From: Reyranella aquatilis
GTDB taxonomy: Bacteria > Pseudomonadota > Alphaproteobacteria > Reyranellales > Reyranellaceae
Assembly: GCF_020880995.1 (NCBI RefSeq)
Contig: NZ_JAJISD010000009.1
Span: forward strand, 62,001-126,000
Direction: 5' to 3'
DNA: 64,000 nt
Part shown: positions 8,343 to 17,504 of the stretch, piece after piece
Layout: the number at the start of each line of letters is the position of its first letter
How positions within the stretch are numbered: the first letter of the stretch is position 1
Made by a program: the position numbers and the translations under genes
The notes under the pieces: generated by a model
Seen by the model: the letters and a program-made list of their open reading frames with translations, nothing else
What the model was told of the DNA's origin: nothing
Databases searched by the model: none

Positions 8343-9407
8343 TCAGCCGCTGCTGATGCCACCGATCCGCTCCGCGATGATCCTTGTGAGGTAGGGCGCG
8401 GCGAACAGCACGACGAGCAGGCGGACGGTCTGCATGGCCATCACGAAAGACACGTCCACGTCGGTCGAGGCCGCGATGATGGCGATGGAATCCGCGCCGC
8501 CGGGACTGGTGGCAAGATAGGCAGTGAGCGGATCGATGCCGGCCACGAACACCATGAAGGCCGCGACCGCACCGCACATCGCCAGCATGACGAAGATACA
8601 GAACAGGATGCCGGGCAGCTGCCGCAGCACGTAGCCCAGCAGGGCACGCGTGAAGCGCAGGCCGACGTTCCAGCCGACCAGCGCGTAACAGCCGGCGAGC
8701 AGCCACGTGGGCAGTTCGATGCGGAGCCAGCCGAGATGCGTAAGCACGATGCCGCCGACCAGCGGGACCAGGAAGGCGCCGGCCGGTATACCGAGCCGTC
8801 GCGCCAGCCAGGAGCCCACGCCTGCCATGGCCACGGTCTCGAGCAGCGGCAGCCAGGCGACATCGGGAAACCAGACGATCGCGTCCGGCGCATGCTGCGA
8901 GGCGCCGCCGAAGTAGCGCGCCACCCCCGCCGCGACGCCGGCCACCATGACGACCCTCAGATACTGCATGAAGGCCACCATGCGCATGTCGGCGCCGTAG
9001 GCCTCCGCCATATAGGTCATCACCGAGGCGGCTCCCGGGCTCACGCCCCACAGCGCCGTCGTTCCGGGCAGCATCTGCCAGCGCGTCATCTGCCAGCCGA
9101 CCCAGCTGCTGGCCGCGACGACCGAGACGACGCCCACGGTGAACAGCGCCCAGTGTCCCAGGATGTCGCCGACGATGGTGAGCGGCACCATCTTGGCGAT
9201 CATGATGCCCACGACGCCTTGCGCCACCGCGAAGACCGGTACGGGATAGTGCACCTTGCCGCCCCAGGAGGCGAAGGCGACACCGGCGAGCAGCGGCCCC
9301 AGCATCAGCGCGGCCGGCGCGTGCAGCCACAGCATCAATGCCGTCACCGGCACGGTCAGAGCGATCAGCGCGGACCACGAGCCGAGGTGGCGGGCGAGCC
9401 CTTTCAT
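8343..9407 (-). CDS. AbrB-family (PF05145) integral membrane protein
   Basis: A 354-residue polytopic membrane protein of the family misleadingly annotated as AbrB transcriptional regulator or ammonia monooxygenase. About nine to ten hydrophobic helices are visible. The two family half-repeats each carry an SPGxA(D/S) motif, GVSPGAASVMTYMAEA and SPGGADSIAIIA, which supports an internally duplicated transporter-like fold. The ATG at 9407 has a GGCGAGG ribosome site just upstream; extending to the GTG at 9500 would run through a palindromic repeat. It lies downstream of the CinA-type gene on the same strand, separated by that repeat. Function unknown; a small-molecule transporter is plausible. 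Confidence 0.82.
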   Translation of the reverse strand: MKGLARHLGSWSALIALTVPVTALMLWLHAPAALMLGPLLAGVAFASWGGKVHYPVPVFAVAQGVVGIMIAKMVPLTIVGDILGHWALFTVGVVSVVAASSWVGWQMTRWQMLPGTTALWGVSPGAASVMTYMAEAYGADMRMVAFMQYLRVVMVAGVAAGVARYFGGASQHAPDAIVWFPDVAWLPLLETVAMAGVGSWLARRLGIPAGAFLVPLVGGIVLTHLGWLRIELPTWLLAGCYALVGWNVGLRFTRALLGYVLRQLPGILFCIFVMLAMCGAVAAFMVFVAGIDPLTAYLATSPGGADSIAIIAASTDVDVSFVMAMQTVRLLVVLFAAPYLTRIIAERIGGISSG

Positions 9408-9438
9408 CCGCCTCGCCGCGATCTGAATCCAAGCGAAA

Positions 9439-9531
9439 GGTCCTTCGCTGCGCCCAGGATGACCATCCCGTCGCCGGCGGCGCACGGCGCCTTCACCCAC
9501 AACGGTGTCATCCTGAACGCAGCGAAGGACC
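9439..9531. repeat. Palindromic intergenic repeat, family A
   Basis: Two 25-base arms, 9439-9463 and 9507-9531, are inverted complements with two mismatches (core GTCCTTCGCTG against CAGCGAAGGAC). They are separated by about 43 bases. The GTCATCCTGA...GCGAAGGACC type is a known dispersed palindrome in alphaproteobacterial genomes. It sits between the cinA-like and AbrB-family genes and could fold in RNA read from either strand. Confidence 0.8.
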
Positions 9532-9558
9532 CTTGCCCTGCTCGTCCGATCGGTTGCC

Positions 9559-10320
9559 TCAGGTCACGAACTCCTCGGCCTCGCCGTTCATGCCGCGGAT
9601 CGTTTCCATCAGTTCGACCGCCGCTGCGGCCAGCCTTGCATCATCCGTGCCGCGCAGGACCAGCGAGACGCTGGGCTTGCCGTTGCGGAAGGCGGGATAG
9701 GAACCGATGTCGACATCCTCGTAGCGCTTCTGCAGCGCGCCCAGCGGCTCGGCGATGATGCCCTCGGGCAGGTTCGTGCGCACGGTACGCGAAACGACGG
9801 GCACGCCCCCAACCAGCCGGTGCTTCATCGACTGGAACATCGCCTCGGCGACCTTTGGAATGCCGGCGAATGTGAAGACGTTTTCCATCTGGAAACCGGG
9901 CGCCACGGAGACCGGATTGTCGACCAGCACGCCGCCATGCGGCACCCGTGCCATGCGCCGCCGGGCGGGCGTGAACAGGGCCGGGTCGCCATAGTGCTTG
10001 GTCATGCGCGCGACCGCGTCCGGATGCTCCGAGATGCCGACGCCGAAGGCCTTGGCGATGCAGTCGGCGGTGATGTCGTCGTGGGTCGGCCCGATGCCGC
10101 CCGTGGTGAACACGTAGTCGAACTTCGCACGCACTTCGTTCACGGTCGCGACCACGGTGGCTTCGACGTCCGGAACGACCCGCGCCTCCATCACCCGGAC
10201 GCCGAGCTTGCCCAGCTCGGTCGCGAGGTACTGGATGTTGGAGTCCCGGGTGCGGCCGCTCAGGATTTCGTTGCCGATCACGAGGATGCAGGCGGTGACG
10301 ATTTTTGCCGGATCTGACAT
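9559..10320 (-). CDS. CinA-like / MoaB-Mog domain protein
   Basis: A 253-residue protein with a molybdopterin-binding (MoCF) domain over residues about 8-175, as in the N-terminal half of CinA. Recognisable motifs are ILVIGNEILSGRTRDSN and the substrate loop FTTGGIGPTHDD. The C-terminal nicotinamide-nucleotide amidase domain of full-length CinA is absent, so this is the shorter stand-alone form common in Alphaproteobacteria. The role is uncertain; relatives are linked to pyridine nucleotide recycling rather than competence. Its start at 10320 lies 112 bases from the divergent methionine aminopeptidase gene, and the two probably share a bidirectional promoter region. Confidence 0.85.
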   Translation of the reverse strand: MSDPAKIVTACILVIGNEILSGRTRDSNIQYLATELGKLGVRVMEARVVPDVEATVVATVNEVRAKFDYVFTTGGIGPTHDDITADCIAKAFGVGISEHPDAVARMTKHYGDPALFTPARRRMARVPHGGVLVDNPVSVAPGFQMENVFTFAGIPKVAEAMFQSMKHRLVGGVPVVSRTVRTNLPEGIIAEPLGALQKRYEDVDIGSYPAFRNGKPSVSLVLRGTDDARLAAAAVELMETIRGMNGEAEEFVT

Positions 10321-10432
10321 GCGGTGCCTGCGTATTTATCGTTTGGTTTCAGGACCCTAGCGGACACGCACGCAGCGGCCAAGCCGTCGTCCCGGTCTTG
10401 TTACCGCCCGTATCGCATGCCAAATAGGACGG

Positions 10433-11305
10433 ATGACCAATTCCCGCGAGCTCATCGACGACAGCGCCGATTACTGGCGCCGCGACGAGCGGACCATCAA
10501 GTTGCACGGCCCGGAAGGATTTGCCGGCATGCGCCGCGCCGGCCGGCTGGCCGCCGAAACGCTCGATTTCATCACGCCCTACGTCCAGCCGGGCGTGACG
10601 ACGGACGAGCTGAACACGCTCTGTCACGACTACATCCTCGATCACAAGGCGATCCCCGCCCCGCTGAACTATCGCGGCTTCCCCAAGTCGATCTGCACCT
10701 CGATCAACCATGTCGTCTGTCATGGCATTCCGGGAGACAAGCGGCTGCAGAACGGCGACATCGTCAACATCGACGTCACGGTCATCCTCGACGGCTGGTA
10801 TGGCGACACGAGCCGCATGTTTTTCGCGGGCGACGTCGGCGTGAAGGCACGGCGCCTTTGCGACGTCACCTACGAAGCGATGATGCGTGGCATCGCAGCG
10901 GCCAAGCCGGGCGGCCATGTCGGCGACATCGGCCACGCCATCCAGACCTATGTGGAGGCGCAGCGCTTCTCGGTCGTGCGCGACTTTTCGGGCCATGGGC
11001 TCGGCCGGATATTCCACGATGCGCCGAACATCCTGCACTACGGCAAGAAGGGCACCGGCCCGATCCTGAAGCCCGGCATGTTCTTCACCGTCGAGCCGAT
11101 GGTGAATGCCGGTACCTGGCAGGTGAAGATCCTGAGCGATGGCTGGACCGCCGTGACCCGCGACAAGCAGCTCTCCGCGCAGTTCGAGCATTCGGTGGGC
11201 ATCACCGAGACCGGCGTCGAGTTCTTCACGCTCTCGCCGAAGGAACTGAGCAAGCCGCCCTACGACCTCAAGGATACGAATACGTTGCAGGCGGCCCCCG
11301 TCTGA
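10433..11305 (+). CDS. map: Methionine aminopeptidase, type I
   Basis: Removes the initiator methionine from nascent proteins. The 290-residue protein has the type I metallopeptidase core, with metal-binding residues visible in the expected order: His in NHVVCHGIPG, Asp in NIDVTVILDGWYGDTSR (two Asp), His in FSGHGLGRIFHD, Glu in FTVEPMVNAG and the last Glu in FEHSVGITETG. About 30 residues precede the core, longer than the E. coli enzyme, without a zinc-finger motif. A second map gene elsewhere is likely in this lineage (inference). It is monocistronic, followed by the multicopper oxidase gene 63 bases later. Confidence 0.95.
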   Translation: MTNSRELIDDSADYWRRDERTIKLHGPEGFAGMRRAGRLAAETLDFITPYVQPGVTTDELNTLCHDYILDHKAIPAPLNYRGFPKSICTSINHVVCHGIPGDKRLQNGDIVNIDVTVILDGWYGDTSRMFFAGDVGVKARRLCDVTYEAMMRGIAAAKPGGHVGDIGHAIQTYVEAQRFSVVRDFSGHGLGRIFHDAPNILHYGKKGTGPILKPGMFFTVEPMVNAGTWQVKILSDGWTAVTRDKQLSAQFEHSVGITETGVEFFTLSPKELSKPPYDLKDTNTLQAAPV

Positions 11306-11368
11306 CCAGCAACGTTGCCTGCCTGAGTCTTCCGACCTAGCATTCCTTAAGGGGACGGGGGGACGCAC

Positions 11369-14300
11369 ATGCGGGAATTGCAGCGGCGCGGGCTGCTTGC
11401 CGGCGCCACGGCCGCGGCTTCGATGCTGGGCGTCGGTGGAACGATCGCCGACGCCGGGGCGCAGCCGCAAACTGCTCGCCCGTCGAGACCGGATCTGCGC
11501 GAGCCGGTGGTGCTGGCCTCCCGCGAGGGCGTGCTCGAAGTCAGGCTTTCCGCGGGCCAGGGTGAGGCGCGACTCGATACGGTCGTTCAGCCGGTGAAGA
11601 ACTTCCTGCTGTTCAGCTACGAACTCGTGCGCGGGACGGCATCCGACGGGCAGAAAACGGGCAGGAATCTCTACCCCGCCCCCACGCTACAGGTCTTCCC
11701 GGGCGAACGACTGATCGTGCATCTCGAGAACGGGCTGAGCGGCCTCACGATCCGCGACTTCTACAGTCCGGCCTATGTCGCCAGGGACCAGACGGTGCCG
11801 CTCTATCCGGAGCAGCTCACGGAATCGCCGCTCAACCTGCACACGCACGGCCTGCACGTGAGCCCCAAGGGCAACGCCGACAACGTGATGCTGCACATGG
11901 CGGCGGGGACTTCGAACACATACACCTACGACATCCCGAAGACGCACCCGCAGGGCGCCTACTGGTATCACAGCCACCTGCACATGCTGACGACGGCGCA
12001 CGTCTATCTCGGCATGGTCGGCCTGCTGGCGATCGGTCGTCTCGACGGCGGCCTTCCGATCGTCACCGAGAAGCGGATTCCGATCCGCAACATGATACTG
12101 CAGTACAACTACGTCTTCGATCGTGCCGGCGGCAGCGCCCAGCTCAACAATCCCTATTGGCCGCAATTCGTCAGCACCATCGCGCCCCCGGCGGACGGCG
12201 AGCTGGCCAAAGGCACTTATCGTCCCTCGCTGGCCCCCACGAACTTCACCGAGACGAAGAAGGGCACGCGCTACACGACCGTCTGGTATGCGGGCCCGCT
12301 CTCCATCAACAACCGCCGCGGCGCGTTCCAGTACATCCCGACCAATCTCATGAGCTTCACGGCGGCGGGCGGGCGGACCGACCTCGACATGCCGGCCGAT
12401 CCTTCATTGCCCGACGACAGGCGCGACATGCAGTTCACGGTGAACGGGCAGTTCCAGCCGGTCGTCCGCAGCAAACCCGGGCAGACCGAGATCTGGGTTC
12501 TCTCCAACGTGAGCGACATCGCCTACATAACCGTCCAGCTCACCGAGACGGCGACCGGGCGGCATCCGCCGATCGCCATCGTCGGCCAGGACGGCGAACC
12601 CTACGGCGCGGTTGAGTATCCGCCGACCCACGACGGCACGCGGCTGCTGATCCCGCCGGCCAGCCGCTTCGCCATCGCCGTGACGATGCCGGCCAGGGGC
12701 GATCTGATCCTCGAAATGCCGGACCGCGGTGGCGGCGCCCGGACGATGACCATGCCCGGCATCCTCTACACCAACGACGGCACCGAGAATCCGCCTGCGA
12801 TCCTCGGCAGCATCACCGTGCTGCCCTCGGCGATCAGCTACGCCGACGGCTTCTTCGTCTTCCCGACACAGGTGCTCGCGCGCGCGACGGCGGCGCCGGG
12901 ATCGGCACCCGGCGTGACGGTGCCGTTTCCCAAAGGTCAGCCCCTGCGCGGCCAGACGCCGTTCGTCGACCTGTCGAAGGCCACGCCCGACGTCACGCGC
13001 AAGATCATGATCCGCGGCGGCTTTCTCAACGACCTCGTGACGAAGTCCGACGCCAAGTCGTTCACCTATGCCTTCGACGGCGCCGCCTTCCCCAACATGC
13101 CGCTCATCCAGGCGCGACTGGGGTCGATCGAGGAATGGCAGTTCCTCAATCACAACAACGACGAGCATCCGATCCACGTGCACGTCAACGACTTCCAGGT
13201 AACGGCCTATCACGACCCGACGACCGGCCTGCGCACCGGGCCCGACAGGTTCTTCGTCGACAATGCCAACGTGCCGGCGCCGGTCATGATGCCCGACGAG
13301 ACTGTCGTGCAGCCGGGCTACATGGCGATGCGGACTCGGTTCGACGATTTCATCGGCCTGTACGTCATGCACTGCCACCGTCTCAACCACGAGGACAACG
13401 GGCTGATGGCCCTGGTCAACGTGATCCCCGCCGTCTCGGCCTATGCGGTCGTCGTGCCGGGCGGCGGCGGCAAGGCCACCACGGTTCGGGTGCTCGACGC
13501 GAACGGCGACAAGCTCATCGCCACGGTCATGCCCTTCCCGGGCTACGAGGGCAGCGTCAGCGTCGCCCTGGGCGATCTCGACGGCGATGGCGTCCTCGAC
13601 CTGGTGGTCGGCGCGGGCAAGGACCATGCACCGGAGATCGTCGCCTATTCAGGCCAGGCTCAAGCCGGCAAGTCCGCCTACGCGGTCGAACTGGCGCGCT
13701 TCCAGGCCTTCGGTTCCGACGCGCGCGGTGGCATCAGCGTCGCCGCCGCTCAGATCGACGGCGCGACGTCGGACAATATCATCGTGGGTTCCGGCCCCGG
13801 CATGGCCAGCGAGATCAAGGTCTACGCCACCAGACTTCCGAAGCCCGGTACGGCACCGCCGCTCTTCACGTCCTTCGCGCCCTTCGCGGGCGATTCGACC
13901 GGCGTCACCCTGACCACCGGCTTCGTCGACTTCACGACCGGCCGCAACAGCATCGTGGCCGCTCCGGGACCGGGCAGCGTGGCCGAGGTGAAGGTGTTCG
14001 TCTTCCCCCTGCTCGACAAGATCGGTGCGGCTCCACTCGCGTCACCGCAACCGGATGTGACCGCAAGCCTGCGGCCGTTCGGCGATGCCTATGCCGGCGG
14101 CGTATCCCTGGCGACGGGCTGGCTGGCGGGCAACCTGGGGGGCGCCAAGCGCATCGTCGTCGGCCAACTCTCCGACGGCGCCCAGGTGAAGGTCTATTCC
14201 AGCGGATCGGCGCTCGATGGCGGCCCCGCGATGTACCTGCACAATCCCGCGCATCACATGCACGCCGACTTCCGCGAGATCGCGAGCTTTGCGCCCTTCG

Positions 14301-14515
14301 AGGGGACCGGCGGCGTTCATGTGGCGACGATCAGCACCACCACAGGCGCCGAACTGCTGGTGAGCGGCGTCTCGGCGCAGGGCATCGCAAGCGTGGCGCG
14401 ATACGACTTCAATCGCTCCGACCCCAAGGCAACCACGTTGAAGGCCGTGAAGCTGGCGGACGTCGCTTCGGCGGGTGCGGCGGGGAACGCGCCGGCGCCG
14501 ATTGCCGGCGACTGA
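11369..14515 (+). CDS. Tat-exported multicopper oxidase fused to a C-terminal FG-GAP/beta-propeller-like domain
   Basis: A 1048-residue secreted oxidase. The N-terminus has a twin-arginine-type signal (RRGLLAGATAAASMLG). Residues about 30-690 form a multicopper oxidase: the four copper-ligand clusters are LHTHGLH (about 157), YWYHSHLHM (about 200), HPIHVHVND (about 602) and MHCHRLNHEDNGLM (about 670), including a Met as type 1 axial ligand. Residues about 695-1048 carry FG-GAP/VCBS-type repeats: GDLDGDGVLDLVVG is an Asp-rich calcium loop, and related (V)GxGPG repeats follow at about residues 800, 850 and 900. Such a tail could bind calcium, polysaccharide or a surface. The oxidised substrate (metal, phenol or bilirubin-like) is unknown. 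A strong GGGGACGGGGGG tract precedes the ATG. Confidence 0.88.
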   Translation: MRELQRRGLLAGATAAASMLGVGGTIADAGAQPQTARPSRPDLREPVVLASREGVLEVRLSAGQGEARLDTVVQPVKNFLLFSYELVRGTASDGQKTGRNLYPAPTLQVFPGERLIVHLENGLSGLTIRDFYSPAYVARDQTVPLYPEQLTESPLNLHTHGLHVSPKGNADNVMLHMAAGTSNTYTYDIPKTHPQGAYWYHSHLHMLTTAHVYLGMVGLLAIGRLDGGLPIVTEKRIPIRNMILQYNYVFDRAGGSAQLNNPYWPQFVSTIAPPADGELAKGTYRPSLAPTNFTETKKGTRYTTVWYAGPLSINNRRGAFQYIPTNLMSFTAAGGRTDLDMPADPSLPDDRRDMQFTVNGQFQPVVRSKPGQTEIWVLSNVSDIAYITVQLTETATGRHPPIAIVGQDGEPYGAVEYPPTHDGTRLLIPPASRFAIAVTMPARGDLILEMPDRGGGARTMTMPGILYTNDGTENPPAILGSITVLPSAISYADGFFVFPTQVLARATAAPGSAPGVTVPFPKGQPLRGQTPFVDLSKATPDVTRKIMIRGGFLNDLVTKSDAKSFTYAFDGAAFPNMPLIQARLGSIEEWQFLNHNNDEHPIHVHVNDFQVTAYHDPTTGLRTGPDRFFVDNANVPAPVMMPDETVVQPGYMAMRTRFDDFIGLYVMHCHRLNHEDNGLMALVNVIPAVSAYAVVVPGGGGKATTVRVLDANGDKLIATVMPFPGYEGSVSVALGDLDGDGVLDLVVGAGKDHAPEIVAYSGQAQAGKSAYAVELARFQAFGSDARGGISVAAAQIDGATSDNIIVGSGPGMASEIKVYATRLPKPGTAPPLFTSFAPFAGDSTGVTLTTGFVDFTTGRNSIVAAPGPGSVAEVKVFVFPLLDKIGAAPLASPQPDVTASLRPFGDAYAGGVSLATGWLAGNLGGAKRIVVGQLSDGAQVKVYSSGSALDGGPAMYLHNPAHHMHADFREIASFAPFEGTGGVHVATISTTTGAELLVSGVSAQGIASVARYDFNRSDPKATTLKAVKLADVASAGAAGNAPAPIAGD

Positions 14516-14521
14516 AGCCCG

Positions 14522-15949
14522 TCAATCGACGGCGGCCGACAGAACCAGCTTCTGGATTCCGCCGTCCGCCTCGGGCGACAGCGTGACCGTCCCGTTCAGG
14601 CGGCCGTTCGCGCAGGCCAGGACGAACCGGCCGGCCAGCGCATGGATCGGCGCGATGCTTTCCAGACGCCCCTCGCCCAGCCGCTCCTTCAGGCCCGCAA
14701 GCTCGGCGTCGCGCAGGCGGGCCGGCGTGTCGAGCAGGAAGTTGACTGCGAACGGCCGGTCCCCCGCTTCGATGCGTCCCGACGCATAGGCCGCGACAAC
14801 CGCGTCGATCGCACGCATCAACGCCGGTGACGGAGCCGCGACGGGAGGCGGCAGCGATGCGGCATGCAGCATCTCGGCGATCTGCAGCGTGAGTCGCGAC
14901 ATCGGCGCGTAGGTGCGGTTGCCGAAGGCGAAGACGCCCCAGCCGCGCTCCGGCAGCATCAGCACGTGCGACCCATACCCCGGCAGGCCGCCGGCATGGT
15001 GGATCCGCATGCCGAGCAGCGCATCGCTGGAATGGGTGAGACCGTAGCCATAGGCGCTGGGCTGCGGCGCGCGCGCCCCGGGCAGCGGGTCGGGCACGAA
15101 GGGCGGCGCATGCCACAGCACCATCTCGCGCACGCTCGAGCGGCGGACCGGCCCGGTTTCCGGATCGTCGCGCGCCGGCCAGGCGTCCAGGAGGAGGGCG
15201 ACGTATCGCGCGTAGTCCAGCACGGTGGTCGCGAGGCCGCCCATGGCCCCCACCTCTCCATCCGGCTCGACACGCTCGCGCGACCAGACCTCACCGTCCA
15301 GCCGATAGCCCCACGCATAGTCGCCCCTGGCCGCGGCGGGCGCGTCGAAGGTCGTGTGGGCCATGCCGAGCGGCTCGAGGAAGGTGCGGCGCATATAGGC
15401 CTGGTAGGGCTCGCCGCTGACATTCGTCAGAACGCGGCCCAGCAGCGCGTAGCCAAGGTTGCTGTACTCGAAGGCGAGCCCGGGCGGCCTTGCGAACAGA
15501 TGACCGGTCGCGATCACCTCGTCGAGCTCGGCCGGGCTCATGCCCAGCACGCGATCGCCCCAGGGATCGTCGGTCACGAACCCGGCGGTGTGAGTGATCA
15601 GATGGCGCACCGTGACCGGCGCGCTGTCTCGCGTCGCCGGCTTCACCGCGGCGAACTGCGGCACATACTGCGCAAGCGGCGCGTCGAGCTGCAGCTGGCC
15701 CCGGTCGCGCAGGGAAAGAATCGCGAGCGCCGTCATGTTCTTGGTCATCGACGCGATGCGGAAGGCCGTCCCAGTCGCCACGGGCCGGCCGGCCTCGCGA
15801 TCGGCAAGGCCGAGCGCCGTCGCATGGACGAGACGGCCTTGCTGAACGATCCCGGCCGCAAGGCCCGGTACATGCTCCTGTCCGGCAAACGCGGTGCAGG
15901 CTGCATCGATCCCGGCAAGAACCGTCCGGGAAAACGCTGGCTGGGTCAT
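14522..15949 (-). CDS. Serine hydrolase of the class C beta-lactamase / penicillin-binding-protein-like family
   Basis: A 475-residue serine hydrolase. The SxxK nucleophile motif is visible as ASMTKN (about residue 67), and the YxN motif as FEYSNLGYALLG (about residue 157). The third family motif is an HAGG-type segment (IHHAGGLPGYGS, about residue 315), as in esterase EstB-like and ClbP-like relatives that have H-x-G in place of KTG. The C-terminal 110 residues form an extra small beta domain, as in DUF3471-type tails. There is no obvious signal peptide, so it may be cytosolic. It lies 40 bases downstream of an unrecognised gene on the same strand and ends 6 bases from the convergent multicopper oxidase gene. 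Confidence 0.85.
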   Translation of the reverse strand: MTQPAFSRTVLAGIDAACTAFAGQEHVPGLAAGIVQQGRLVHATALGLADREAGRPVATGTAFRIASMTKNMTALAILSLRDRGQLQLDAPLAQYVPQFAAVKPATRDSAPVTVRHLITHTAGFVTDDPWGDRVLGMSPAELDEVIATGHLFARPPGLAFEYSNLGYALLGRVLTNVSGEPYQAYMRRTFLEPLGMAHTTFDAPAAARGDYAWGYRLDGEVWSRERVEPDGEVGAMGGLATTVLDYARYVALLLDAWPARDDPETGPVRRSSVREMVLWHAPPFVPDPLPGARAPQPSAYGYGLTHSSDALLGMRIHHAGGLPGYGSHVLMLPERGWGVFAFGNRTYAPMSRLTLQIAEMLHAASLPPPVAAPSPALMRAIDAVVAAYASGRIEAGDRPFAVNFLLDTPARLRDAELAGLKERLGEGRLESIAPIHALAGRFVLACANGRLNGTVTLSPEADGGIQKLVLSAAVD

Positions 15950-15989
15950 CCGCTCATCCTATCAGGACGAGCCGCGACCCAAAGAACTA

Positions 15990-17384
15990 TCAGCCTCCCA
16001 CGATGAGGCCGAACTGGCAGCGCACCCGCGGCGGGATCTGCATACCCCGCACCATTCTCTGGGGAGACAGAGGAACGACGTCGATGGTCACGCAGAACAG
16101 ATCGAGTCGGCCGCTTCCCGGCGGAATGAGAGGATCGAAGTCCAGCGTGTAGGTGAACGATCTGTCGGCGGCGAAGGTTATGCGCGGATCCATCGCAACA
16201 GGCCGGGTCGGGATCGGAGTGGCGGCGGTGGTGGCAAATCCTTGCGCCGGAAAAGGCGTGATGGACGCAACGAGGGCATAGCCCCTCAGCACGGGCGGCA
16301 ACCTCGCCGCACCCGATTTGACGACGAGGCGGGCAGGCATGGCACCGGCGACATGGAAGATCGAATCCGAGTCGGGCGTGAGCGCGATGCCACCGAAGCT
16401 GACCTGGAGGTAGTCCATGGCGCGCACCATGTTGATCCCCACGGTGCGGGGCCGGGTCCCGTCCCGGTTCGTTGCGGACCACTCCGCCATGGCCGAATCG
16501 ACGATGGTCAGGGATCCGAGATTGCGCGTTTCAAGACCGGCGGCCCTTCCGCAGGGGCTGCCGGCACGGGGGAATACACACTTCAGCGGGACGGAGACTT
16601 CCCGCGCCCCTTCGGGAATCTCCACCGGCAGCGTGCCCGCATCGCCGAATGGCGCCACCGGCGTCGCGTTGACCCCGAACGAGAATCCGCCGACATCCAC
16701 CGACGTGAACCGCACGAGGACGCGGGACTTGTTCGGCAGGCCCTCATGCGCGAGACGGATCTTCAGCGTTCCGGATGCCGTGGTCTCGAGCGGCGGGATG
16801 CGGTCCGTGGTACTCAACGTCGCTTCGCCCAGCAGCAGGTTGCCTTCGAAGAAGCGGAACCTCTGGGAATCGCCTCCCGGATTCATGCTGAGGCCGCCCA
16901 GCTTGACGGGGTCGGTGCTCGGGTCGTTGTCGTCGGGATTGGCCTCGAGCCACCTGAGACGCTGGGCGTTCGGCGACCGCGACGGATCGAACGGCTGATA
17001 GGCGCCGAGAGCCACGAGATCCCCGTGCCTGATCCGCGCACCAGGAGAGCCGGACAGCTTCCTGATCTTGAACTGCGCATGGCCGGCGAAGGGCGCATCG
17101 ATGGTCAGTCGTTGCTCCCGGGGCGTCATGTACTTGTTCGTCGGCCCCTTGATCGTGACCTTGTCGTTGCTGTTCAGTGTTCCGTCGCCGGCATCCACGT
17201 CGAATTCGTTGGTCCTGAGAGGGTCGGCGGAGTACCGCACGCCCCGGTCGATGGACGAGCCATTGTCATAGCAAAGGTCCATCGCGGTTCCAGGCCCGGG
17301 GTGGGTACTGACCGTGTACGGCCCCACATTGGACGGAAACGTCACATAGCCGTTGGCGTGCTGCGAAAACAGGTGAAATAGCAT
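15990..17384 (-). CDS. Unrecognised 464-residue protein, possible beta-trefoil plus beta-sandwich
   Basis: I do not recognise this gene. No signal peptide or membrane helix is seen. Residues about 1-190 are rich in short strands with turns such as VTIKGPTNKYMT, FKIRKLSG and IRHGDLVALGAY. The (F/V)xI...GxxIxxGDxVxL pattern resembles beta-trefoil (fascin- or ricin-like) domains. Residues about 200-464 are strand-rich with Pro/Gly turns and few helices, suggesting one or two beta-sandwich modules; three cysteines lie near residues 275-285, 430 and 455. It probably forms an operon with the serine hydrolase 40 bases downstream. Codon use matches its neighbours. The function cannot be assigned. Confidence 0.75.
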   Translation of the reverse strand: MLFHLFSQHANGYVTFPSNVGPYTVSTHPGPGTAMDLCYDNGSSIDRGVRYSADPLRTNEFDVDAGDGTLNSNDKVTIKGPTNKYMTPREQRLTIDAPFAGHAQFKIRKLSGSPGARIRHGDLVALGAYQPFDPSRSPNAQRLRWLEANPDDNDPSTDPVKLGGLSMNPGGDSQRFRFFEGNLLLGEATLSTTDRIPPLETTASGTLKIRLAHEGLPNKSRVLVRFTSVDVGGFSFGVNATPVAPFGDAGTLPVEIPEGAREVSVPLKCVFPRAGSPCGRAAGLETRNLGSLTIVDSAMAEWSATNRDGTRPRTVGINMVRAMDYLQVSFGGIALTPDSDSIFHVAGAMPARLVVKSGAARLPPVLRGYALVASITPFPAQGFATTAATPIPTRPVAMDPRITFAADRSFTYTLDFDPLIPPGSGRLDLFCVTIDVVPLSPQRMVRGMQIPPRVRCQFGLIVGG

Positions 17385-17504
17385 CGACCCTCTCCCCCCG
17401 ATTCACGTCACCGCAACTCTCGGTCGTGGGCTGCGACCCGGTCAAGGGCGGGACACCGCAAATCGCCGTGATTTCGCCTTTCTCGGACGCCAAGGTTGCA
17501 AAGC

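Noticed and set aside
6684-9758. 1024-codon open frame on the plus strand
   Set aside because: It overlaps the amidase, the CNNM-family gene in another frame and the antisense AbrB-family gene; composition is a shadow pattern rich in Arg and Ala.
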